Origin: Phymatolithon calcareum
Lineage: Eukaryota; Rhodophyta; Florideophyceae; Hapalidiales
Reading direction: 5' to 3'
Assembly: GCA_977006965.1 (NCBI GenBank)
Contig: OZ345354.1
Span: 558,001-622,000, forward strand
DNA: 64,000 nucleotides
The translations under genes and the position numbers were made by a program. The notes beneath the pieces are model-generated. The model made no database searches. It saw only the letters and a list, made by a program, of their open reading frames with translations, and was not told the DNA's origin. Of this stretch, positions 33,333 through 42,412 are shown piece after piece (the first letter of the stretch is position 1; the number at the start of each line of letters is the position of its first letter).

Positions 33333-35360
33333 CTAATCGACATATCGCATTTGCAGCGTGTGCACGATCTCCTTGGCCTGTCCCACAAAATCTCGAAAGC
33401 GCTCATAGTCGAACCTATCGGTGGTCACTTCTGAGTCAAGCGCCCTCTTCAAGCTTCTCTTTTCATTCTTCAATTCCATCTCAAAGTCTGCATCTTCAAC
33501 GTCAACGTCTCGCATTCCAAGCTGCGCCTCAATTTTATCGCTGGCTTTCAACTCGAGACGGCGTAGCGCGTTTCGGACTTCATTCGCCGTGATATACCGC
33601 TTACCCTTCGCACAATACATGAACACCTGCCTGGTGTCGTTCTCATCTGCACCCTTGCGACCTCCCAAGACGTCAGCCAAAACCAACACCAAGTCGCCAT
33701 TCTTAACCGCCTTTCTCTCCTTCAAAATTTCCATGGCATTGTGAATAGTTTCTTCTGGGTCGTCCTCAAACACAACACGAAATGGCCGCACGCCGTACAT
33801 AAGATTCAGCTTATTGCGAACAGTAGGGGTCGGCGTGAACGCGAAAATTGGGGCATGCGGACGATAGCGAGACATAAGCGTAGCCATAAGTCCTTTCTGA
33901 GTAAACACCAGGATGGCTTTCGCCGATCGCTGACTGGAAAGTACGGCAGCGCTGCGCGCAATGGTCTCGGCGATATCTCCAACCTGTGGCGTCCACCACG
34001 TAGGGTCGGTGATCAGGGGTGGGACCGGCTGGAACGCCTTATCCTCGTGAATGCGACGCTGGACGCGATGCAACACACCATGCATTGTCGACAAAGCTTT
34101 GAATGGGAATCGACCACTGGCGGTTTCCGCCGTGAGAACCAACGCGTCGGTGCGCTGCTTGACCGCTTCAGTCATGTCTGTGACTTCTGCACGCGTTGGC
34201 GTTGGATACAATACCATGCTTTCCAGAAAGTGGGTGGACACCAGAGACTGTTTACCATGTCGACGACAGGCCAGAACGGTCTGCTCCTGCCAGTACGGCA
34301 CCTTTTCATAATGAAGCGTAGCCCCAAGATCGCCTCGTGCCACCATAACAGCATCAGCAGCAGCAACAATAGCGTCAAGGTTATCCAGGGCCTTCGAAGA
34401 CTCAATCTTCGCGACAACACCAATATTTGCACCACGGTCGTGCAGCAATCGCTTGACGGCCATTATCTGCTCGGGCGACTCGACAAATGACAGAGCAACA
34501 TACTCAACACGCTGTTGGATGGCAAACTCGAGCTGATCCGGCGGACAGCCAAGGATAGACCTGGCCAACGTGGTATTGAGATCTTCCTTCTCGACGTCGG
34601 ACTTGACATTGAAGGACTTGCCACGTATGGTGATGTTACCACGAGAGCGAAGGGTACCGGGGGTAACCACGGTACAGATGACATCACTATCAGCAATGCT
34701 CTGGATAAGCAGCTGTACGACACCGCCGCCTTCTGCCTGACATTGGAGCAGATCGCCAACACATGCGACAGAAAGGAATTCATCCGCGCTGACCTCGGAG
34801 GTGCCGGGAGGGTAAGTAGCTTCGTGACGAGTGGTAAGTGTAAACGAATCACCCTTGGCCAGTTTCGGATTTTGGGAGAATTCACCGAGGCGGACGGAAT
34901 CAAGACTGCCAAGGTCGACAAGGATACCAATGATAAACGGTGATGTGAGATTGATCTGCCGAATGTTCTCGATGACATCACGATGCCAGTGATAGTCACC
35001 GTGGCACATATTGAGACGGACCATGTTCATACCACCAGCGGCAAGCTGCAGCAAGCTGGAAAATGAGGAGGTTGAAGGGCCGATTGTGGCGATAATTTTG
35101 GTGTGACGCGCGCCCAACTCGGTGATCTCCGCGTCATCCGGCAATTTTAGTAGACTCCCTCGCAGCGCCGACGGTACCGAATCCATGGCGTCCGCCATGC
35201 TACCAGGCTCGGCCAAAGTGCAACGGGTAGTCGTTCTCCGCGTCGTGCGCGTACGAGGGAGACCTTGCGGGACCGTCGTCGTCCATGCCCCAAGCACCGA
35301 GTTTGGCCGACCTAATAGACAAGGAGAAGCGAAAAGCGGAGAAATCCGGGTCTGATCCAT
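33333..35360 (-). CDS. Pyruvate kinase-like protein, divergent, probably plastid
   Basis: 675 residues from ATG 35,360; the frame is open 11 codons further upstream but without an ATG. A Thr/Arg-rich leader (about 50 residues) suggests a transit peptide. The barrel starts at HTKIIATIGPS and includes MVRLNMCHG (usual RxNxSHG; Ser is Cys), KIESSKALDN (318-) with the catalytic Lys-Glu, MVARGDLG (339-346) and STHFLESM (375-382, usual ATQMLESM). The usual DTKGPEIR motif reads VDLGSLDSVRLG, losing its Lys and Glu. An extra C-terminal 60-residue charged extension follows the PK C-domain. Pyruvate kinase makes pyruvate and ATP from phosphoenolpyruvate; the motif losses leave activity uncertain. Confidence 0.85.
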   Translation of the reverse strand: MDQTRISPLFASPCLLGRPNSVLGAWTTTVPQGLPRTRTTRRTTTRCTLAEPGSMADAMDSVPSALRGSLLKLPDDAEITELGARHTKIIATIGPSTSSFSSLLQLAAGGMNMVRLNMCHGDYHWHRDVIENIRQINLTSPFIIGILVDLGSLDSVRLGEFSQNPKLAKGDSFTLTTRHEATYPPGTSEVSADEFLSVACVGDLLQCQAEGGGVVQLLIQSIADSDVICTVVTPGTLRSRGNITIRGKSFNVKSDVEKEDLNTTLARSILGCPPDQLEFAIQQRVEYVALSFVESPEQIMAVKRLLHDRGANIGVVAKIESSKALDNLDAIVAAADAVMVARGDLGATLHYEKVPYWQEQTVLACRRHGKQSLVSTHFLESMVLYPTPTRAEVTDMTEAVKQRTDALVLTAETASGRFPFKALSTMHGVLHRVQRRIHEDKAFQPVPPLITDPTWWTPQVGDIAETIARSAAVLSSQRSAKAILVFTQKGLMATLMSRYRPHAPIFAFTPTPTVRNKLNLMYGVRPFRVVFEDDPEETIHNAMEILKERKAVKNGDLVLVLADVLGGRKGADENDTRQVFMYCAKGKRYITANEVRNALRRLELKASDKIEAQLGMRDVDVEDADFEMELKNEKRSLKRALDSEVTTDRFDYERFRDFVGQAKEIVHTLQMRYVD

Positions 35361-36369
35361 GGTGAAGGCCAGGTGATGTGCGCTGTATCGCACAGGAGAG
35401 CCGTGGGTTCGGATTCTGCGGATACTTCAACGGGACTTGACTTGGACCGGATCGATGGATTGTACAATGTCGAATTGCGGGAGATCGAAAGGTAATAAAT
35501 CGGATTTGGAGATCATACAGGATACACTGTATAGCCCCTATATAGAGGCTATACTGTAATTTCCTTATTTTGGGACATTGGAACGTAATACTGTTTTGCA
35601 TTAAATATTTATGCAGTCTTACTCTGCTGAAATAGGGTATACTAAACCCAAAGAATGTACCGCTGGGGTGAACTTGTCCAGTTGTGGGAAGACACCACTG
35701 GGATTTGGAGTCAACGATCAGCGATCGCTCCATTCAATGATCATACATGTAATCCCATTGCAGAGACGTAACAGTGGACTATTCATGGTGATCGAAGAAC
35801 CGCATTATTTGCTATAGACCTATTATATGCGATGCGCTACAAGTCCATGTATTAGGGACTAGGCGATATACTAGAATGAACAAGTACCAAAAAGCTGCTT
35901 CCGTACAGTCTTAGGACTCCTACTGAGGGCTTCTAAATAAAGAACTAATAAATTGCTTCAAAAAAATATGCAATACGCTTCTTCCTCACTTCCTAATGCA
36001 AGACGCCCGGAAGTAGTCCCGAAAAATCTGACGCACTGACTCTGATGTCGTCGATAGGGACTAGGGACCGCGATTCTCCGATGCAAAATTCAAGAAAAAT
36101 GGTCTCCAGGACTCAGAACAAAACGACTGAGATCAGAGCCCGAGCAAAATGTAGCAAGACAATTTGCTCTTGACAGAGAACGGCCCGAAGATGTCGATGA
36201 ACTGTCGCACGGGGCTCCAGCACAGATACCATTGGGAACGTCAGCTTCCCCCTCATTTATCGCCGCGCAGTAAGGCCGACCTGAGACATCGACAAACGCG
36301 CCGAGGACCCTTTGGCGCAGGGGAGGCTTCGGACGTTGCAAACTGCCCGCGGGGGGAGGGCCGAAAGAT
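35361..36369. other. Intergenic DNA upstream of the pyruvate kinase gene
   Basis: A dyad near 35,535-35,558 (TATATAGAGGCTATACTGTA region) includes the heptamer TACTGTA about 190 bp upstream of the PK start. No gene recognised. Confidence 0.45.
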
Positions 36370-37480
36370 TCTGGGTGTCACTAAAGGCGAAATGACTTAC
36401 CCCCCCAAAATCTACTTTGGAGATCATAGGTTAGTTGAAGACTTTCCTGATTGTGCTGCTTTTGTTGTGGATGCTGACAGCATTGAGTACTCGTGGCGAT
36501 CTAGAAGTATTACCCCAAGCGCCTGCAACCATATTGGTTACAACCGACAATCGTGCGCCAAAAAACCAACTCTAACTTTTATTCTTGGCGTTGGCTCCTT
36601 TATAGGTCATTCATCAGACTGCGCGTCGTTCGCCAGACAAGGAGACCCTTGCATTACTCGTATTTCGGGAAATGGACAAAATTTTGAAAATTTTTGTGCC
36701 TCAACTCTCGGTCTCTCTGGCATTCGATGGTCCGAGTCCTCTGCCAAAATTGGTAACGCAAGAAAAACGGAGATGCAAAGAAAAGAAACCAAGCGAGAAG
36801 CGAATCATATATGACCGCGGCGGAAGTCGTGGCGTCAAAACTCCTGGATCGACTGCAGGTTACCCCCGGCTTTGAACTTCTATACTACTTTCTCGATTCT
36901 TTTCGCACAGCCGTCTACAAAATGATCGCAAATACTAGAATATTGACTTTTCATTTCGGGACGAGACATTGCCGGTGCTCAAAATTGTGAACTTTTGCCG
37001 CTCTCGATATACTACCCATGACGAATCCTTCGTTGTTATTGGTGGCGACGCCGACATTGTACTCCAAGGTTTGACAACCATGAGCCGTCAATACTTTCTT
37101 GTCCTTTGCCATCTTCAGGCCAGAAGAAGGCCAAAGTGAATTCGTTCGTTTCCGTATGGGAGCTGTGCCGATCGTTTGAACGGTTATTCCCTGAAGAAAC
37201 TTCTGGAGTTCGCTTGAACTTTGTAGTGTTGAGCATGCTACAAGAAAACGGTACGTTTTGTGAGAAACCAAGCGCTATTATTCCGTACTTGTGCACAACT
37301 ACAATATCTCTGACTTTCATCGCGACGTGTTTTCTAGTCGCTTACAGATTATTTGCAAAAAGTCCGAGAAATATCCTTACCTCCATTATAGCAACATTAT
37401 ATCAAACTCAAAGCGAAACGGAGAGGTAAACATTCTGAGCCACCTGTTGCTGGCCAATACGTCATCTATGCAGATACCCG
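36370..37480 (+). pseudogene. XRN-type 5'-3' exoribonuclease, frame-broken relic
   Basis: Five collinear pieces match the XRN N-terminal nuclease domain but lie in frames 2, 3, 1, 3, 2. They are AAFVVDADSIEYSW (near 36,455); DKILKIFVPQLSVSLAFDG followed by PSPLPKLVTQEKRR (36,636-36,790), the counterpart of the family's id-lf-iirP...AiDGvAPraKm-qqR-RR motif; TPGFELLYYFL (near 36,862); then KIVNFCRSR and FVVIGGDADIVLQGL (36,978-37,080), the GxDADLI-like metal site; and VWELCRSFERLFPEE with LNFVVLSMLQENG (37,140-37,250). XRN enzymes degrade 5'-monophosphate RNA. One plausible intron (36,508-36,617) could join the first two pieces, but the close-set later shifts cannot be spliced out, so I call a pseudogene. 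Confidence 0.65.
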
Positions 37481-39012
37481 TACTTTCAATTATGCATTTC
37501 TATATTCAATCCTGCAGAATACTGGACATACTGTTAATGACCAACCAGGAGCACAAAACCAGAATGGCCTGCCTAATTCCGTGTTCGAAAAAGTCGCTGA
37601 CGCGAACGGAATAATCCGCGCATTGCTCCATACAAAGATCCACTTATTGACGTTAACATTAGCATTCCGTTTGCAGTCCCATGAACGTCAAGTTTGTCGC
37701 TAGAATTCGTCAAACTGTCAAGGAGCTCCCTATGATCGGCATCCAACATCTGTGTGGCCCGCTGGTGAAGAAATCATAGAGAACAGTGCTACTTATCTAA
37801 TTAAGATCAACAGGAAGTTTCTACCAGCGATTTAGCCAGATAGACCTTAACACCTTTCGGTAACCCAATTATGTGCGCCCCAAATAGTACTTCGTACACG
37901 GTCAATGGTACACATCGATTATGCCTAAGTGAGACATCCAAATGGGCTACCTATATTTCGCATATATGCCTTTAGTCCAGCCACATAGAATGCCGAAATA
38001 CAGACGAAATGCCCTAGTAACACTGGGATAACAGCTCCCTTGACACAGAAGTCAAATTCCAAATACATGCCTCCAAAAATAAACAGAGACTTCTACTTCG
38101 ACATCCCGCGCCTGAGATCTCATTTTGCAGAGAGCAGAAAAGGTAATCACTGTACCCTGCATAGATCGTACAATAATTTTGTTGCACATGGGCCCATGAG
38201 AACAAAACAGAGGAATTTGACACTGGTGCTCTAGGAGAAACATATTTTTTGAGCTCAGCGGAGTCGCTGGATCGGTGTGCCAGATCACGATAAATCGTGT
38301 ACACGCCTAGCTCTCGATCAGCTCATATGTCAAAGCACTGGCACAGACATTTCACTCGATCCTGCAGTCTTCCAAGCTGGTATTTGATGATTATGGGATC
38401 CTAGATTCCAATGTGTCGGAATATACTTTCCTGAAAAGCAGTGCAGATCTCGACAAGTGCTACCGACCCAGCGGCATACATCTTATGGCCTAACGGTCTC
38501 CACTTATTGCTCAGGACCTTCAACCTGGGCTCCTGATACTTGTGACTACTTTGGAGAGGAATCCCAATTGAAGGCACCTGAGTCTCTGGATTCACCATCT
38601 CATCATCTCCTCAGTGACCACAGCTCCATTCTGCCATCGGTTAGAATGCACCGCATGTCCCAGTCACACTGTTGGACGGCTAAGTTTGACTATAGTAGTC
38701 ACCAGTACGCGCAATCAATTTGTAGTTCACAAAGCTTCCCACGATGCGAAATCACGTGGCTTTACTTTTCTCATAAATAGTCGATGAACAAGACAAGACT
38801 TGGACACCAAAATGATTTTCTCTTGTGGTTTTCAAGACCGTTCTAACGAGACAGAATGGATATATGTGAAAGCCACTGTTACGAAAAAAACACTTTGGTC
38901 CCCCTCAGCGCGGAGAATATTGGTTTATTCGGCACAATGTCCGCCACACTTAGAAGTACCACGTCTATTGTGCTAAAAACAAAGAAGTGTATGTACATCT
39001 GCAAAGCACTGT
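37481..39012. other. Gene-poor DNA downstream of the XRN relic
   Basis: An open frame around 37,455-37,680 (YVIYADTRTFNYAFLYSILQ) could be further XRN-relic or unrelated coding debris. No repeat or RNA gene recognised in the remainder. Confidence 0.35.
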
Positions 39013-39015
39013 CGT

Positions 39016-39099
39016 CATTCATTCATTTTGCCTTTTCCCCGCAATGGGGCTAGCGGCGCTTCGAGGGTCTAAATTTCTTCCCTTCTATCCTATCGTTGG
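39016..39099 (-). mobile_element. LINE 3' end, very short copy
   Basis: The minus strand encodes NDRIEGKKFRPSKRR and a stop, then the shared 3' sequence GCTAGCCCCATTGCGGGG and a GAAT-type tail (AATGAATGAATG). Same family as 14,338-14,755, 20,840-21,038 and 46,055-46,178. Confidence 0.8.
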
Positions 39100-39160
39100 T
39101 TTTTTTGTAGTCCGGTGAATCGTGTTACACCAACAAGAAAAGAAACTCTTCCATAGACAG

Positions 39161-39405
39161 AATCCAGCCGAAACCTCTTGGCACTAGGAAAGTTGCCCCA
39201 AGCGTCAGCAGATGCGTTGGTAACTTTTAAAAGGGAGAGAAATTCAGATTAAGGAGATATTAGGAGGCTAGTAGAGAGATGAATGTGGAAGACAACGAGA
39301 AGCTGCCCTGTTAATCAAATTGAGGTTTTGGGAGCTTTTAAAATAAATCAACATACAACCCCGTAACTTTTAAATAAAAATATACATTTCTTCGTCTTCT
39401 ACCGT
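39161..39405 (+). repeat. SINE-like repeat, copy B, split by another short insertion
   Basis: Homology to copy C (40,033-40,134) is continuous from GAATCCAGCC to GTTGGTAACTTTTA. It is interrupted by the 130-bp repeat at 39,233-39,362, and resumes at TAACTTTTAAATAAAAAT. The interrupting element duplicated GTAACTTTTAAA (39,220-39,231 and 39,363-39,374). Confidence 0.75.
39233..39362 (-). repeat. 130-bp dispersed repeat, copy 2, nested
   Basis: Reverse complement of 2,086-2,215. The flanking 12-bp duplication shows that it moved as a unit into an older SINE-like repeat. Confidence 0.85.
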
Positions 39406-40032
39406 ATCATTAGGAAGTTTGACTGCGGCTTTCACATCTCGTCCAAGTACGTCAACAAAGAGTGATTTGGTGGAGAGACTTTCGCTTCCCGAGTGCCTTC
39501 TCTGCCTCTTCCTTGCCCCTTTCGGGACGTGTCCCATCACAGCAACCGAATCGATCCTGTGTGTAGACACGCAATGACGCAGTGGCGCCAGAAGCTGCAG
39601 GAATAGGCGACCTAAACTCCGACTTAGGTTCTGCGAGCAGGAAGCACGCAATATGCTTCCAGCAAACGCCATAGCTGGAAGGTAATCGGAAGCCTACTTA
39701 AGCAATTCCCCCTTTGTAGTTTGAGTAGAAGGCATCGTGTGAGAGAGAGATCAACCCTTTTCAAAATAAACCGAACTATTCTTAAGACACTCAGTGATTA
39801 CACATGAAAGAAAGCGAGGCAAACCTTGAGAGCTACAGAATTTGCGTAGTGTGGCCACACTGTGTGGCCAATAGAATTTTTTATGTGTGCCGATAGATAT
39901 GGAGCTTGTCGTAGTCCTATTTCGTGCTGAGCACGAGCTCGGCTGTTACAGTCCAATCAAGAAGGACAGTACGCGTAATTTAAACTGATGGAATGTTGTT
40001 GTACAGTATTAGCGACAACACTTCGTATCACC
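39406..40032. other. Intergenic DNA
   Basis: A 100-codon minus-strand frame (39,370-39,672) overlaps the repeat and has no recognised domain. Nothing else seen. Confidence 0.4.
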
Positions 40033-40134
40033 AGAGGAGAGAATCAAGCCAAAGTTTCTTGACACTCGAAAAGTTTGCCCCGAACGTCAGCAGATGCGTT
40101 GGTAACTTTTAAATAAAAATTTACTCTTCTTCTT
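40033..40134 (+). repeat. SINE-like repeat, copy C, intact with target duplication
   Basis: A 102-bp element ending in a CTT-repeat tail. CTTCGTATCACC is repeated exactly on both sides (40,021-40,032 and 40,135-40,146). A 12-bp duplication plus a simple-repeat tail is typical of elements moved by LINE machinery. Confidence 0.85.
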
Positions 40135-40146
40135 CTTCGTATCACC

Positions 40147-41263
40147 GGATGCAGCTGGAGGGCTATAACGTGCTCGATTTGTATTCCGGATGCAAATAAC
40201 AAAAGGAAGAAGAAGGAAGCAACGACGTTGTGCTCTTGCGTGGCCACACAAAGCATAGGAAGCCGTGGTACTGTAGTCCTTGTCACCTGCATATCATACT
40301 GTGCAAGATCGTCACAGCACGACCTCGGGAAGTATGATAATTGTGATCATTGTTTGGACAAGTGAAAAAGCTACAAAAATTTGAAAAGGCAGCTGCCTTC
40401 ATTGAATGAATGGATCATTCACCGGTCCGATATTTCCCAACTGGCCAGTTTCATGAAGAAACTATTGGTCCATGTGTCGCCGGGCCAGATTTAACGGGTG
40501 ACAGCCCGGCCCGTGGGCTAATTTTAGCGCCCCTCCCGGGCCGAGCAGCAATGCTCAGAAACGTTTCAGTTCATTACACAAACAGTTCAATTCATGGGGC
40601 AGCCATGCACGCACTCGACTGCACTATATGGTATCTGCAGCCGAGAAGTGCCACATAGGGCGTCCTTCATTTTGGCCAAAATATGAAATTGAGTGCTATC
40701 AAAATCGGTAATTCAGAGTGCACTCTTGTCAAGCAGTGTGTCGGAATCCTTAAAGTATGATTATCGCGGTGACGTGGAGCGCCAGAAGAAAAGAAAACGG
40801 CCCTCCGAAGGCTACGTTATAAGCTGCGGATGTGATCATAAATCTTCTGTGAGCAGCCGTTACAAACCGGACCTGTAATTCCACAGAAGTCACCACTGGA
40901 GGAACGGCGTCGTTCAATGTGTGGAACGTGGCAAACACTTCTGAGTTCAGTTTTGAATACGCTAATGAAACACGGTCGCGTGCACCTTTCGTTCATCCAC
41001 TACAAATCCTCAAAATTCTATCAGGATTCCGTATCAATGCTCCCCAAAAAAACTCAAATCAAGCATATTGACTTGTATAGGCTCTTCAGAATCTATACCT
41101 CTCTTTCCTCTTCTCCAAAATCTCTGTACCGCCTCTTTCCCGCCGCCAGCCTGCAGATCAACAATATAACCCGACCAGCAGAGCTAACGCACCCATCCAA
41201 CGCACTGCCTCAAGCGAGCCTCTCTCCCAGCAGCAGCAACCATAGCTTTCTCAACTCGCCGCC
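40147..41263. other. Intergenic DNA upstream of the kinase gene
   Basis: No gene recognised. A CT-rich stretch at about 41,098-41,140 and CAG-rich sequence at 41,226-41,241 may be the kinase 5' untranslated region. Confidence 0.4.
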
Positions 41264-42412
41264 ATGCTAGCCGAACAACCGCACCTCGACCTCTTCAGCG
41301 ACGCCGTCGTGGACACATGGAAGGTATCCCGCAGCAAGGGTCCAAACTGTCTCCACCATGATCTCAACGGTTCCTACTGTGCCCCCTCAGGCACCCTAAC
41401 GCTCTCCGACTTCGAGCTCACAGGTGAGCTTCCCGGTCGGAAATTTCGCATCTTTCGTGCCGTTCATCTCGCGAGCGGTCACCAGGTTGTTCTGAAGGCG
41501 ATTGCCAAATCTATCCTAGCTCAAGAACCAATTCCTGCACAACAAAGAATTCGTTCCGAGATTGAAATCCATTCCCGTCTTCATCATCCCGACGTCATTG
41601 GCTTTCTGGGTATGTTTCACGACCCCGACCACATATACCTTGTGCTCGAATCTGCGCCGCATGGCGATCTAGAGTCCGCACTTTTGCGCCAACCGGGACA
41701 ACGATTGGACGAACCGCGTGCGGCACATATCACCGCTTCCCTTGCGCGTGCACTGCGCTACTGCCACGCACAGGGTGTCGCACATCGAGATGTTAAGCCG
41801 GGAAATGTTCTGCTTGGCCCAGGGAATGCTGTCCGGTTGGCGGATTTTGGGTTGTCGAAGGAGTTCACCCAACCGCGTCGACCTGGTGCTCTGAGACGCA
41901 TGCACTCCGTCGTGGGTACGCCGGATTTCATCGCCCCTGAGGTGCTCTGTCCGCGTCGAGCGGGATACGATCAGAAACTGGATTCTTGGTCGTTGGGTGC
42001 TCTCATGTATCAAATGCTTATTGGACAGGTTCGTTGCCTCAGTTTTGTTTCTTTGATGTCTGTGGCAATCGGCCATATTACCTGTGCTGACTTTATCTTT
42101 CCTTGTTCTACATTGATTCTTGTCGACCAGTTTCCCTTCTATGAAGTTGATATGGCCGATACATACGACCGCATAGCTCGTGCGGACTTCGTCTTTCCCA
42201 GAGGGCCGGATGCCATAAGTGCGGAAGCAGAACAAGTTATCTCGGGTCTGTTGCACGTGGATCCGAAAAGAAGACTAACACCAGCGCAAGTGCTCACTTC
42301 CAAATGGGTCGTAAAGCACTGTGGCAGACCCTCGGTCACCAGGCCCGGAGTCGCGCGACCGGTTGTTGCAAGGTTGCCTCAGCATGGAGCCCGTCGTGTA
42401 CAAAGATATTGA
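41264..42412 (+). CDS. Aurora-like serine/threonine protein kinase
   Basis: Two exons (41,264-42,028; 42,131-42,412) with a 102-bp intron give about 348 residues. The intron contains no in-frame stop, so unspliced RNA would add 34 residues. Kinase features: LKAIAK (Lys about 78), RSEIEIHSRLHHPD (Glu about 99), AHRDVKPGNVLL (HRD about 174), LADFGLSK (DFG about 194), VGTPDFIAPEV, and YDQKLDSWSLGALMYQMLIG joined to FPFYEVDMADTYDRI. The spacing and C-lobe match Aurora kinases, with Polo/PLK4-like kinases as the alternative. The glycine loop reads LPGRKFRIF instead of GxGxFG, unusual for an active kinase. The C-terminal tail is short and Arg/Pro-rich. Confidence 0.85.
   Translation: MLAEQPHLDLFSDAVVDTWKVSRSKGPNCLHHDLNGSYCAPSGTLTLSDFELTGELPGRKFRIFRAVHLASGHQVVLKAIAKSILAQEPIPAQQRIRSEIEIHSRLHHPDVIGFLGMFHDPDHIYLVLESAPHGDLESALLRQPGQRLDEPRAAHITASLARALRYCHAQGVAHRDVKPGNVLLGPGNAVRLADFGLSKEFTQPRRPGALRRMHSVVGTPDFIAPEVLCPRRAGYDQKLDSWSLGALMYQMLIGQVRCLSFVSLMSVAIGHITCADFIFPCSTLILVDQFPFYEVDMADTYDRIARADFVFPRGPDAISAEAEQVISGLLHVDPKRRLTPAQVLTSKWVVKHCGRPSVTRPGVARPVVARLPQHGARRVQRY

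Noticed and set aside
42029-42130. Stretch of 34 extra codons within the kinase frame
   Set aside because: It starts GT, ends CAG, interrupts a conserved kinase segment (LIGQ-FPFY) and is best read as an intron.
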